Assembly: GCA_037951165.1 (NCBI GenBank)
Contig: JBBDHG010000109.1
Coordinates: 310,001 to 374,000, forward strand
Length of the DNA stretch: 64,000 bases
Direction: 5' to 3'
Source of the DNA: Lophius americanus
Lineage: Eukaryota > Chordata > Actinopteri > Lophiiformes > Lophiidae
The position numbers were made by a program, and so were the translations under genes. Within the stretch, counting starts at the first letter, position 1. Every line of letters starts with the position of its first letter. The notes beneath the pieces were generated by a model. That model was not told where the DNA came from. It did not search any database and was given only the letters and a program-made list of their open reading frames with translations. Shown here piece after piece: positions 45,087-59,677 of the stretch.

Positions 45087-48000
45087 CTGCAGGAGAGAGA
45101 GAGAGAGAAAAATATATATATAGAAAAAAAAAAGTTTTTAACTGGGCCTACGCTGTCGTCCCGACCGCAAGGGTATAACTCAGAAAAGCCCCAATCCCGT
45201 GCATTGTACAAAAAAACCCAGATTGAGTGAAACAAAAAAAAGTTTCGACTGGTGAGTAAAATCAAAATAATGATTTATACAAGATAGATCTCTCTGAGTC
45301 GATTCATATGCAGCATAGTTGGACGAGATTAGGCCAATGGTTAGGAAGATACGTCCAAAAAACAGAGCTTTTCGTAACAAAGCTCCCCCTAGTGAGCAAT
45401 ATATGAACTGCTAGAGTCAAATATTGATATACGGAAGATGGATCTTCTGGTGTCGATTCAAATTCACCAAATTTGGATGAAATCATACCAAGGGTTATTA
45501 AGTCACGTCTGCAAAACGGTATGTTATCCAAAAAGCTCCCAACAACGAGTAGAAGAGGAACCATAAGAGTAAATTACGACACATACGAGTTAGAGCCCGA
45601 CTTTAAGTAGGACCCCCCACGCAGACATCTTACTGCAGCTCTCCTAACCAGGAATACTCCAGATCTTTCCATCTCTCAAATGTCTGCAACACCGGCCAAG
45701 GTCAGCGGAGGAAAGTTTCAGGGGGCAAATTAATACCAGCGTCATTATTTCAACTCACCTCGGTGTGTGGCTGGGGGTCTTGTCTTTGGCGGGGGTCTTC
45801 GGGGGCGTCATGTGGGCTCTGTTGCTGGACTGCGGGGTCTTGAACTTGCCGGCGCTCCCCGGTGTGCCGTGGGTCTTCGCGAGGCTCGCCATGAAGTCCC
45901 TGTTCATTCCTCTGTGTCTGGACGGCATGTGGCAAGTGTGGCATGTGGCCATCTGGGGTGAGGAGAGGAGGACATTCATCAACACCGACTACCTGAATTC
46001 CTCCTGAAGCATAAAAAAAAACGTTTGGAAGTGAAGTTATACAGAGAATCCCCCACAGGAGTGTTCCTCAAACCCCTCAGCAGGTTTACGAAGGGCCTCA
46101 AAGACAACTGTTAGATAAAAGCGATTATATGGCAGCTCTTGTAAGTGAAGGTGAAGCACTTCATCGAACCCAGAACCTCCACAGGTTCCGGTGGGACGCG
46201 CAGGAATTGTGATGTGGCATCGTTTGCAGAGCCGGAGTGACTCCGGGGCCCAAGGGCTGCAGGACTAGCTGGCGCTGTGGCGAGCAGACGGGCCGTAATG
46301 AGACGTGCTGGTGAGACCCGGGTCGGCATTAAGCCTGACAGATGTCAAACCCATCCATCGTTGTCTCACGGCTGAGGGCGGATCGGTTCACAGAGGGGAC
46401 AGGAAGGCAAGAGTCACGGCGAGTGATGATTCCTCCCACAGCTGAAGCTCCTTCCCACAGATGATCTCGACTCAGAGAATGTGTGTCCTTTATTCCTTTA
46501 TTCAAACGTACATGAGTCTTTCTAGCTTTTTATCTTATTTCTATACGTATATATGTTCTATGTATGTATAAAAATTATTTTTACACGAATCTAATATTTC
46601 TAATCACAGTATTTCTTACACTTTGTTGCAGCTACAGCGACGACTAATTAATCGCGACAAATTAAGGACCGATTAATAAAGTAACTGTCGAATCTAAACT
46701 TTCTATCCTTTTGAATAAGCAGGCAGAAGGGAAACACCGACCCGTCTGGTGACGGGCCCTCGGGTGGAGCTGTTACCATGCAGTTTTTTTCGAGGCGTGG
46801 AATCCGAGAGCGGCGTTGGAAAAGTTGTGGGTCCATCCCTTTGAACTCTTTTCCAACTACTACTCAGGCGCATCGGCCAGCAGAGCCTCGTGTGACGACT
46901 TCTGAGGGACTTTCCTGGCGCTTACTACAGAGGAGCTATATTAGGCAAAGTATTCAGACACTTGTGTTGGCCTGCGAGAAAACGAATGCCGGAGCATGAG
47001 AGCATCACAACTGAAGAACAAAACAATGGGCTTCCGGGACTCCGGCTGCCACTGGATCTCGTCAAGAAGGATCACGGGGACACGTTAGACTAAATGTTTA
47101 TCACAGAGGGTGCGGATGAATCATCAACAACTACTGCTCCCTCAATCACTTCTTAACATTTACAGCGTGTGACAAACGCTGTCACTGGTTGCTGCCTGAT
47201 GTCCATGCAGACATCAGATGGAGGGAAGATGCCTGATAGCAAGACAAGACAAAAGGAGGATGTTGTTTCTTTGTTTTCTGAATGAAAAACTGACTCTATC
47301 AAACACTCCAACGCTCCTCCTCGGGGACTTTTCTCACAGCCTTGAATGCAGAACCAACATCTGTGCGGTGAAGACCTCTACATGCCTTCAGGGACATCAA
47401 TCACATTCACTTTACAAGACCCTCAGAGATGCAGGAGGTTAAAAATGGTCTGAGCAGACCGCCGCCGCAGGGTTCAGCGGGTTCGGGACGACCTTTCGGC
47501 ATTCCTGACTGCTGCTGAGGTGCAAAACTCACCGACACGAAGGTAGCCATTTCAGGATTTACGGCTATCTGTGGTGGGTTGGAGTCTGAAGTACGGAGTC
47601 TGGAGTACGGAGTCTGGAGTACGGAGTCTGGAGTACGGAGTCTGGAGTACGGAGCCTGGAGTACGGAGCCTGGAGTCTGGAGTACGGAGTCTGGAGTACG
47701 GAGCCTGGAGTCTGGAGTACGGAGTCTGGAGTCTGGAGTACGGAGTCTGGAGTACGGAGTTCGTCTTCTCTCCCGCGTGACGGCGTGTCGAGTGTTTACT
47801 ACACGAGTCTTTGTGTCCGGCTTTATACAGCCCATAGGCAGCAACTCTCCCGCCCATCACAGGGGTGTGGCTCAAGGGAGGTCTGACCAATGCCCTGTGG
47901 AACGTGGTGACTCATCTGTGGGATGTATGGCAAACTGCTGCAGCCCTCTTAAGTGGTGACACTCGAAACAAAACCCTGGCCTCTTCCAGAAACATCGTTG

Positions 48001-49493
48001 TTTGCAAACAAGGTTTACGGCGTGGGGGAAGACGTTCACGTCCAGACGGTGTGGATAAAATCAAATCCATCGAGATGTAAAAATGTAGCGTACTGATTAA
48101 AATGCCAGCAAAATCATGTGATCAATTTTCCCCCCCATTTGGGAATGATAATACAATAATAAAGTGCTTTTTTTAAAACCAAAGACAGCTTTTCAGCTGA
48201 GGGGAAACCAGGCAGTAGTAGATTCAGTTTTCAGCACCACAGACAAAAACAGATGTCTTTGCTGAATAACTGACAGAACCACAGTCTAAATATCACACCG
48301 TCACACTCCCACGTGCCGCTCTGGACTTGCTATGATCGTATAAGTGATATAAAACCAATCTACTTCCAAGTCCTAAATAGGCGAGGCGTGATGAAACGAG
48401 ATATCCCGCGGAAACAGAACCTTCAGTGGTCATAAAAAAGAAAAAGAAAAAAAAAAGCCTTTTCTTCAAACTCATTTTCTCTGAAGTGGCCGTCCAGGAC
48501 TCCTCTTAAGTCGGTTAAAGCTCAGTGCCGTCGCTGCATGAAGACAAGTCGTATAAACTCACCGATGATGCCGATAAAGTTGCTACTCAACGCTTTGATA
48601 CGCTGAGGGTAAAATGTCCCTTCAAATAAATCGTCCAGGATCTCATCGTCTTTCCTGGGTTTTCTTTGCGTATTCGAGAATAATACATTTTGAACCCATT
48701 TTATTTATAGAGTGCTTTTCATAAAATACTCAAAAGTTGAACGTTAAAACTATTTCTAGGCTGTTGTTTTGACAACGAGGAGAAAAAAAAACCTTAAAAG
48801 CCCCCGATCCTCCGTACCGCACAAACAATTCCCTTGATTTAACTCCTCAAATTAGATATGAAGTTATGAAGTTTTGCATGAAAGTTCCCCCTAGGGAGTA
48901 AAATATGACATACGTAAGCTGACTCATACGAACTAAACTTGGACTAAATCGGGTAGATGGTCAAGAAATTTTCGGCCAAATTTTTTTCCCCCGATAGAGC
49001 GCCCCCTAGTGTCAAACATATGCTACTGATCTTTGCAAATATCACTCCGGCTCTTCCTCGCATTGAGGTTTATATGAGTGTAAAACTGATTGATGAAAAT
49101 GATCTATTGAATGCTTTTGGAGTTATCGCGCTAACAGAAAGGATCTGAGGACGATAACATCCCCGACATTTCGGGGGTATAATTATGTTTGCATATGGGA
49201 AACAACTGGGGAAAATAACTTCTATTTTAAAATTTGAATGATTTTGTCTTTGAGAAATGGACCCGGAGTCAATCTTCAACTTCAATAATCCGTATAGATC
49301 CATATCACAGAATAATTCTAAATGCTGTTATAGATGTGTTATAACAGATGCTGTAGGTCATCAGGACTCTGGACATATTTGTTGACATTCTGGAGTAGGG
49401 TCAGAGCCTGGCAGTGACACCCACCCACCCACACAATTAATAAAATATAAGGTTATCTCGGAGAAACAGTTGTTTTCGTAAGAACAAACAAAG

Positions 49494-49533
<40 letters not shown>

Positions 49534-52500
49534 AATGGCCACTGATGGATGTTTACAGCTGTTTATCCTCTCGTCCGCTGGTGATCAGCAGAGGCCCCGC
49601 CATTGCCGGCTGGCCTGCAAGCAGGCACTGATATGACAGGAATAGAAACCGTTGCCCGGCAAAGGCGTGTGCAAACTGTGTGTGCAAACTGTGTGTGTGT
49701 GCATAAACCCGACCGCCCGAAGCATCAACAGAGTTACAATAACGTCCACTCCCAAACAACAACGGCGTTATCGCCACTGCGTGACACCTCACAAATAACC
49801 TGATGTGAAATCCCGCCCGTCACGTGCGCCCGTCTTATTTACGCTAATCCTCCGACATCTAGCCACAGCGTCGCTCATCTGTGAACCGATGATGCCACAG
49901 AGAGATTTGATTTTTTTTCATCTTGTGCCACTGATCCTGGCGGCAGGCCGGTCTGCCTTTTATGGCAAGGGCAACATTTTGGAGCTTCAGGGTCGCAAAA
50001 GGATAAATACCCACTCATGCAGCTGGGAGAGGGGCATTAAGGGTAATCTATTTCTTTGGCGGTGTGTTGAGTTCCTGTCAGGATAATCCAGGTTCACCAC
50101 GAAACAATGTGAAGAGAGTTGGACTTGTCATTAAAAATGTTGTTCTTGTTTGGTTGTTGACGTTGTCGGTTCTGCTGTACTGCAGCTGTCTCCCGTATCC
50201 CGAATCTTCCTTTGCAGACTAAAATCGGTCTGGCACTGCGAGGCGGCCAAAACCACCGTCTGCATGCCGAGGCAGCAGATTAAATATAATGAAAAAAAAA
50301 AAGAATTACCAATCCCAACTGGTTCTTACACAGTCCGTACAGAATAACCAGTACGCCTTCATACAAGGACAGACTCTTGACCCACTCGTCCAAACTAAGT
50401 AAGGAGCCGTTGGGTTTTTGAACAAGACATGCAGGCTACATTCTACACGTTTGTGTTTAAAGTGAAACGTGAGTCGCCGCAGTCCCACTTAACCCTGACC
50501 CCACACACACACGCACACACACACACACACACACCACAGCGTTCATTCACAGAGCAAGGAATGCCAACACCTGCTGCTCATCAGCGCTCGCATACCTCAA
50601 TGACAGCCGGCTCCAATAGTGTAATTCTTGTTTCAATCATTTATCCAGCGCCGGAAAAGTCGCGGATGTTATGGACTTGACATCGGCGCCGGTTAAGGAC
50701 TTTCGGGATATATGGCCTTGCTGTCAGCGACGACAATGTAGTCCTAGTTACTCCTTCAGCTTACCAAACCAATAAAGGCTTGACGGCATGCTGACAAATT
50801 GGCAGGAACTCTTTAATCGTTAGCTTTGACACTTTAGGCACGCGTCGTACGTGAGGTCGTAACAGCACGATGTTTAAGAGGTAACTGATAAACGCGGTAT
50901 CTCTCGTAAATATTCTCCTACTTTGTCTCGTGCAGCTGAAGTCGTGCCCATTATCATATGAATCCAAATATAGAGGCAAAGGAGCAAAGGGGACAGGGTT
51001 GTTGACGTTCTATTTTAAAACCAGTCTTAAACTGCGTTGTGTATGACCTGCGGGGTCACGGCACACATTAACGTATACGTTTGGTCCACGTAAACATATG
51101 CAGCATTTCTGCCAAGATGTGACGGGCTTGCATGACCATAAGCCCGGGATTACTCATGACTGTAACACCGGCTTCAAGAATTTGCTTCTGAAATATAAAC
51201 CCGACACACAGACATAGTTCTACTCAGCAGAAGGATTCTTGTCTATTAATAGGCCTTGCTCCACAAATACCTCTCTCCCTGTCTCTCTCTCTATCTGCTG
51301 CCAGAGGTCAGCTTCGGTTGATTAATTTGACCTACGCGGGAGGATACCACCTGGGAGAGAGAGGGAGGATGAGTGTGGCAACAAAGAAAGTAATAATAAT
51401 AATAATAATATACTTAATTTATAACGCACTTGACATTTGGATCAAATCTCAAAGTGCTACGAGGTAAAAGCAGATAAAGGTGGCAATAAAAAATACAATA
51501 ATAACATAAAAATACGACCACAGAGCAGCGCCACGTGACTGTAAGAGTCTTCAGAGTTGGATACGAGCTTGAAAAAGTGCTGAGTGGCGTTTGAAACACA
51601 CTCAAGGAGCACAAATGTCTGTGCTTCGTATGTGAAAGTCATTTGAGAGCGCGTCAATACGACACAATAAAGCCCAAAGCGAGGGGGGGGGGATCGATAT
51701 GAGGCAGGCTGGGATGGCGCAGGCCGCCACTTAGTCACGCCGTCTGGAGGCAGACTGCCCCGGTAAATGCTCACCAACAGCCCATCTGAATGTGAGGCGG
51801 CTGGATTCGGCCATTACAAAGACAGTTCACACGTGCGTCTTTTCCGTCTTTGTGTCTTTGTATTGGTGGTGATAAATGTCGCCATTCATCCTGCATCCCA
51901 GCGACAGACCTGTGGGTAAAATCAACCCGACTCAAGGCTACGGGAAAGGTGTCTTCGTTTAACAGTCTTCATTTATCTTCATTTAACGGTCATGCGTCCC
52001 ATCGCTTTCACGGAGTACCATTATTGTAGCATTCGCGATGCTTTGGGTTGTTTGTGTCAGCGAACTGTACGACCCGCTGGGCGCTCAATAAACGGCTGGA
52101 ACTCTAGTCAATCAGCGATATCTTACTTTGACAACAGCTTCACGAAGCTGTTTCAGACTCCAAAACAAAATAAATGAAATAATCCTAAAATGAACTGGCG
52201 AAAAATAAATAACTGAATTATTTAAATTTGATTTGATTGAAGCTTAATTCAAAGAACGGTCGTGTTCTTAGTATCATCTGTTCCATTTAGACCCTCCTGA
52301 ACTTTTGTCTTTTGCATTTTTACATTCATGACATTTTAAAATGCCGAATAAACGGACTAATTTGAGTCGGTATCTTATTTTCCTGTTTCTAGAATCTCGG
52401 CGGGAAAAAAAACAACACGTCTATTAATAGTTACGAGCGAATGTGAACGCCACACACATACTGTAGCCGCTGGAGTTGAGGAGGTGTTTAAGAGAGAGGG

Positions 52501-55500
52501 CAGTAGAGTATTTAACAAGGTTGTTCTATACTAGGCTGGAGAGGGAGAGGGGGCCTGATGAATATGAGAAATGAGGACAAGTACCCTGATGCTGATTCTG
52601 AAGAACAAGGGTGACTTTCAGAGCTGCAGCAGCTACAGGGATGTGAAGCTGATGAGCCACACAGTGAAGGTCTGTGGAAGAGTAGTGGAGGCTACGTTAG
52701 GAAAAGAGGTGACGGTATTTGTGCAGCAGGGAGGTTTCATGCTAGGAAAGAGAACTACAGATGAGATGGTTTTCTTTGAGAGTGCTGATGGAGAAGCATG
52801 GAGGAGGTGAGAAGGAACTGCATTGTGTGTCGGTGGGTTCAGAGAAAGTCTACGACAGAGTGTCAAGGGGATTGCTGAATTATACGAGGAAGTCTGGAGT
52901 GACAAAGAACTATGTAGGAGTGGTACATGATACGTCTGTGAGCAGTAGGAGTGACGGATCGGTATACATTGGAGGTGGGACTGCATCAAGGATTGGCTCT
53001 GAGCCTCTTCCTGTTTGGGAAAGGTTTACAAGAGGGTGGTAAGAGCAGGTCTGCCGGATGATTTAGAGACGGTGGGTCTGACCAGAAGACAGGAGGCAGC
53101 GTTATAAATGTTCAGTTGTTCTCTGGGAGTGAGGAGGATGGACAGGATTAGAAAGGAGGACATCAGAGGGACAGTCCAGGTTAGACGTCCTGGAGACAAA
53201 GACAGAGCTGGCCTCTCTTACCTTAGAGCAGTAAAAGAAGGGAAAGACCAAAGAGGGAGTTTCTGGATGTGGTGAGAGAGGACATGTAGTTGGTTGAAGT
53301 GACAGAAGAAGATGCAGAGGACAGGGCAAGATCTACATGTGTTTATTTATCTGATCCCTGGGTGGACTAGGTTTGGTCCTGGAGCACCAGCTCTGTGCTC
53401 CGACCCCCAGTGGAGTGCAGGGGGTTAGAAATAAACAGTAAAGCTAAGAGAACAGATCTGTCCTCTTAGGTAATTGGAAAATGAGTAATAGATGTGCACA
53501 CATGCTGACAGAAAAACAACAACCTGTAATTGCTGGTATGCTTAGATCCCAAAAAAAAAAGAAAAGAAAATTGGCAGTTTCAGAACCTTGACACCTGAGT
53601 CAGCTGACCGTCAAACATTCAGCAGGGATTTCCAGGTTCCTGTGTTGACACCAAAAGCAGTGATGAGGGAATGAAATGAAGAGAGGTATTGAGATTAGCA
53701 GAGATGAAATGCCGTTGTGGTGCAGCATTAAGTTGTCATCGTGGGGGTTTACTCTCTAGAGAGCCGGGCCACAGACCTGATGACAGCATTGAGCAGAAAT
53801 TGCGTGAGGTTTTATTGCGCAGTGCTGTGCAAAAGTATTGGACACCCGACTGACCACTTCTTCTTGATCATGTATCTCATATTATACTGCGTTAGAATCC
53901 TCAAACAAAATCCAATATAAAACCGAGGCCACTGCAAACCCCCGCCCCAAGAAAATCCAAGGAGAATGTCGGGTATTCACGACGAAGATTTGCGTTTGGA
54001 GTGACCTCGTCAAAATCGCGACCTGAACCCTCCGCTGAGATGCTGCGGCGGGGAAAAGAGGAGTCAACGCTCTCAAACCGGCGCTAAAGCAGTTCTTCAT
54101 AGGGGAGTGGGCCAAGATTCCAATGCGTGTCTGGAAGCACTTAGTTGCTGCAAGGGAGGGGGGTGAATACTTTTTCACTTTGCTCATTTGTGTTGCGTGA
54201 CCTTCTGGCCTCATTAAATACGGTTCTAATCTAGTGTGTGTTTACTCAGCTCGTCTTTGTGACACGTTAAATCTTTGCTTGAAGAATCTGGCAGGGTTTA
54301 GTTTGAGACGAGCCACGAAAACAGAATAAATCAGCAAGGGTGGCTATTACTTTTCCACAGCCGTGACACAAACGTATCCTGACTCCACGTGTTAAACTGT
54401 TTATCTCAGTTTGTATTTGGTGTAGAGGTTCTCCAGTGTTTTCTGAAGAAAATGCCAGTCCAGAAAACCACGCCGGCATTCAGGTGCCTTGAGTCCTGCT
54501 CTGAGCGGCGCATGTTGACGTGCTCAAAATAAGTCAGCACACGTGCAGCGTGACTGCTTCCACTCCTCGGCAAGTACTGTTTGTATCTAAAAAAGCCCAA
54601 GGTCACCTTGACTGTTGCTGGACTCACTCTCATCCCAAATGCATCCCCCTCTTGTCTTCCCATCACTCGCTGCTCACCCTTGAGGTGTCATAAAGCCCCT
54701 CGGCGGAGCTTTTTCTGTTCTCTGTGGGAGCAAACAGGCAAAGAATCGGCCCGACATGGCTGTCTCCCGGTTCCTGTCACCTCCTCCGGCGACATGGCTC
54801 CAGTGAAGATAAAATATGACAGAGTGTTGGGGTGGAGTGATGGCCGAGAAAGCGAAGGAGGACAGGAGACAGATGAAGATAATGCGAGGGGTCAGAGAGA
54901 GGTCGGCTCGACGGGGTGTTGAGGTAAAACACACGCGGTGCAGAATGGGAGGTACCGCATGGTGTCAGGAAAACAAACAACAACAGAAGAACGGGGAGTG
55001 AGTGGCGGTCGGGGAGGTTGAGAGGAAGCGGTGACATAAATTACGAAGATAGGCTGGACTCGCGTCAGAAACAAATGGCCCTTCTGGGAAGAGGAGAGCT
55101 TTTTCTACCACTTATGTTTGTCTGTGTGTTTCGTCATGCCTGGTTAATCTCTTTTTGAAAGCAAGGGTCGTTTTCAGAGAAAAACACTCGATTTTAAAGA
55201 ATGGCCCAAAGTCAAACTTGCCTGCCCATGCTTGAAGCCATCGGGTGGAATGACCTCTTTCTGTTCCAGTACGCAACCGTCGGGATTAGACCGGGGACAT
55301 AAATTCACCCGCAGGAACGTTATGAAAGCATACGGATAGGAAGGGCCGCTACTGGGAAGGATAAATCTTGGCTTGGAGGAAGGAGAAGAGAACGAAGACG
55401 GCGGAGAACGGGCCATCCTTTACTCCATTTAGGGGAGTCGGCCTGTTCTGTGGGGCAACGGTCCAACTTCCTTTCACATCCATGGCTGGATAACCTGCCC

Positions 55501-58500
55501 GGCGCGCATAAATTCATCTTATTTATAACACCTCCGAGGCACGAGATCACAGAGCTGAATGAAGCACATCAAGTCCTGGCAGCCACGTTCAGGGCGATGC
55601 GGCCATAAATCCTAAAGGGCGAGCAATGGTGGGAAATGAAGGATTTACATCCTGGAGTGTAAATACTGCACGTCGTCCAAGTGCACGAGCGAGAGGATGC
55701 ATCTAATGGCCACATGCGTACGTTCGTACGATGTTCTTATGCTCATTTCTATTAAAGCAGTGACGCACTTCCTCTAAGAAATAAATTGACAAAATGACTT
55801 CAGTGTGTCGCAGACATGTTGGAAGAACTTCAATTATATTTTGCGGGAGGTTTTTCTTTTTGAAAAAGCGCAGAAACACTGAAGCCAAGCTGAATGTTTG
55901 CGTCTGTAAATACTCACACATTGTTCATGTGACTTTTGGGCATGTGTGCATCACATGATCAGGGGCTTTATGTCAAATTGGTTTCAAAGGCCCATCTCTG
56001 TATAATGCAGATTCGCTATCGTCTCCAACAGTAAAGGTATATCCATGAAAAAAGCCCCCAACCCCCTCTGTTTAACTCCTCATATTGAATATCACTCATA
56101 TATAATCTCAAAGAGTCGAAATCGGACAAATGGTTAGGAAGTTATGTCAGAAAACAAGTGTTTTTCATTAAAAAAACTCCCCCTAGTGTGTAAAACATGA
56201 CATACAAAAAAAAGCTCCCCAGTATTTGATTCATAAAATCTGAACTAAATTGGACCAATGGTTGTGATATCTTTCTCAACAAAGAAAATTAATGCAACAG
56301 GCCTTTCACAAAACCAATCCAATTCTTCCTCTCACTAAGGTCTATAGGGGTAAGAACTTTGAAAATGATCCATGAAACTGTTTTGGAGTTGTTGTTTTAC
56401 GGGCGTGAAATAACGGCCGTTATTCCAATGGATATTTTTTTTCACTGTTGATGTTTGAGGGACAATGGTGATGACAGAGGAACGTACTTTCTGTGTCCTT
56501 TCTAGTGAAGTCTGTGAACATACATCCCATAGAGTTGAAAACCAACAGCAGTATCTTCTCCAAACGCCAGCGTACCTTTATTACAACTGATTGCCTCGCA
56601 ACGTGAACTTAACTTAGACTCATGGAGGCACAGAAAGGAAATATCTCTGCATTCTCCTCTTATCTCACTGCACCTCATGCATTTCTATATCTTAAGGGTA
56701 TCATAAATCTCTCTCTCTCTCTTCAGCGGACCCTAGGTGAAGGCTATCGGCCGTATGTTGCTTGACCTTTTGCCCCTTCAAACATCACTTTATGACAGGT
56801 GAGCGGCCGTGAAAAGGGGCTACTAATACCTCGATGATTATACTTGTGGTGCATTGGTTGGTCGCATAATGAGCCGATGAGTATCAGCATTTACCGTCCG
56901 CACCAAAAACAACCCTGACAAATGTGTAAGAGGAAAGGCGTACAGTCACGGCGGAGTCACCTCTGACGTACAACAAACAACAGAGTTATGTTTGACTACG
57001 GTTGGGGAGATGCATTCAAGAGCTCCGCTTACCCCAGTGACTCACAGAACCTTCGCCATCGAACCTGAATGTGCAGCGTAGACAAAGAAGCATAATTGCA
57101 GTGTGCGTCATGGAATCAGGAATATTACTTCTGGATATTGTTGGACATTCAAGTTCACGTGTGATGAAGTTGGCCGTGTTGAGAGTTCGACACGGCGCGT
57201 TTTTAATGGAACTCACAATAATTCACTTTGAATGAGTAGGATTTAGCTGTAGGGCTTAGACCCTCCTCCACAGATCAAAAGAGCAGTGGGTATCCGCAGG
57301 CGACCCTGAATCTGACCTTAAACACTGTACACAAAAGTAGACATGGAAGAGGAGACGAAGCAATCTCCGTTCTGAGGTCCATTATTTAATTCCCCCTCTG
57401 GATGCTCCTTATCTGCATTTAAGCCGCTCGCTATTTTTCACCTTTTGTTCCACTACACTCGCGTTCCCTGCTCCCTCCTTCAATCTCTGTAGCTCTCGTT
57501 GCCCTCGGAGTCGACAGATGGATCATGATGAGTGGGTTCGGAGTGCTTCACATGGCGAGCACCTGCATACTAAATGAACCGAACCACGCTGTAAGGAGAC
57601 CGCTGCGGTTCCAGAGGAGCTGCTCTTCGTTAGGGCTGATGTCACACCGCCATAGAAGCACTTCAGAGGTTCTCCACTGTTTCCCCGGCTACTTGGGCTT
57701 ATCAGTCGAGTGGGTGAATTAACAGATAAAACAGGTTGAAGGATCCGTCGCGACAATTAAAGAGACCGTGACCATTTAGGAAGCCTCGCCTGGAGACGTA
57801 AAATAGCCACTGCAAACACGGCAACGACCCGACGAAACCGGGAATCCTGAAGCATCAGGAGAAAATAAAGGGCTTTTTGACACTTTTAATGCCCTGCTCA
57901 ACTATTTGGATGAGCACATTTGGAGCCACTTGACTGAACCCGTTTATAACGTGACCCGCAACGTGGTCCCAAAGAGTAAGGGACCACGGATGGAGCCCTG
58001 GTGGGACATTGCAGGTTAAAGGGGCCACTGTGGCGGAAGTATTGACCCTGGTTATTGTGAGAGTCCTATTCCACAATTGGAATATTTTGGGGGGCATTTT
58101 AAAGCATGTGGGGACTGACTAAACAGAATTATGTGACTTGATACAACAAAACAGTCTAACGGTCATAGTTTTCGAAAAACATGCTTTTACAGAATGGTTG
58201 AGCAAATCGAAGGAAAGTTGACTATTTTCCACGAAAAATACCAAATAACAGCATGAAATAAGAAAAGAAAATGCTTGGCGACGCAATTTGCCGTTTTATG
58301 GGGAATTGTGTCGAAGATAGATCTTGGATGCCCCCCAAAAAAAAAATATAAAAAAAGAAAAAAAAAATTCCATAGTTTTTTGTTTTTTTTTTCTTGGCGA
58401 GGACATTAAACGGATAACTTATAATAATAAAGATAATTCTTTGATTCATTATTTAATGTAAATATCTTTTGTGTCTGACCTCCTTCATGGATGAGAGGGT

Positions 58501-59180
58501 AAAACATTCAGAATGGACATAATTAACAAAACAGTTTCCTCGCCAGCGTTATTTTCAAAAAAATACCAATATCAGCATCTGTTACCTAAAATCCAACCAC
58601 AGTGCGACTATAAAAGAAACGCCACATCATCCTGTTCTGTTGTCCATGCTGCAAAATGGACTATAGCTGTGGACACAATGCAGGCACATGACTGGATGTT
58701 TTTCCTGCAAGCACAATATGCTGCAGTGCAGTAAAAACACGTAATGGGGTCTGTGGGATTGGAGTGTTCCGTCTTCTCACCATTGCCGAGGAGGACTTGA
58801 GGAAGTCGTGCAGCAGATCTCTCTGCACCAGGGTTAGTCTTTTGCCCTTGGCTTTTCTGCGCAGGACGCTCTGCACCCGCGCCGACGGACGCGGCTTGGG
58901 CCGAAGTCGCACCCTGTGATTGTCGGGCTGCCGCCACTGATAGCAGAACGGACAGACGGGGGTGTTCGGGGGCAGGCTGGAGGTCTTCTGCTTCGATGGT
59001 GCTGAGAAGAGGAGAGACGAAACCCATCAGCAAATATTCTGCTGTGTCGTCGTGCAGAATTAGATTCAAAGGGATCCAGTTAGCTGGAATAAGAATGAGA
59101 AGTTCTGTTCACATTTTTCTGTACTTTTAAGAAATCCCACTAAGAAAAGAAGGAAGGAGGTGACTGTAGTGGAGAAATAT

Positions 59181-59248
<68 letters not shown>

Positions 59249-59642
59249 TAAGATGTATAACTGAAAGAGGCTTATATAAACATTTGTATAAGCTTTCTCA
59301 GCTAATACTGTGCCTCATTAAATATCTTTTATTTAGAAATTCAAACAGGAAGAATCTACATTAAGACACATTAATTTCTGCTGGACTCCATCTCCTTTAT
59401 TCTCCTTTATTCTCCTGAACAGCTGGGCTTCATGAGGCAAAATGTCAAATAAAGTAAAGTATCCTGCACTGAACTAATTATTACACTTTTTTCTTTTGTT
59501 TTTAAATCTGCCTGTGAACAAACACTGTGTTTGTCTCTCAGGGACAGTCTCTGGAGTTATTTTGAGAGGAGAGGCTCACACAGCCATAGTAGACGGCACC
59601 GCCAACTTGCCACTGAGCTGCGGTTTTTGGCCGGCATGGACC

Positions 59643-59677
<35 letters not shown>

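Larger units (their letters stand above)
45953..58780 (-). other. Large intron (12.8 kb) of the C18orf21 homologue
   Basis: Holds the 7-base minisatellite, family A copies 14 to 16, the RTE fragment at 52.5 kb, the Tc1 remnant at 53.8 kb, a LINE 3' end and the piggyBac-like copy P3. The stretches 46.0 to 47.5, 49.5 to 50.6, 54.4 to 56.0 and 56.45 to 57.88 kb look unique; no exon of another gene was recognised. Confidence 0.75.

Noticed and set aside
47585..47760. Possible CRISPR-like array
   Set aside because: Units are 7 bases in direct tandem without spacers, in a eukaryotic intron; it is a minisatellite.
47407..47959. Long overlapping open frames on both strands, LEYGVWSTES-type repeats
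   Set aside because: Produced by the 7-base minisatellite, which has no stop codons; no gene signals.
58608..59069. 153-codon open frame (-) over the zinc-ribbon exon
   Set aside because: Shadow frame of the real C18orf21 exon, which reads in another frame and matches the family.
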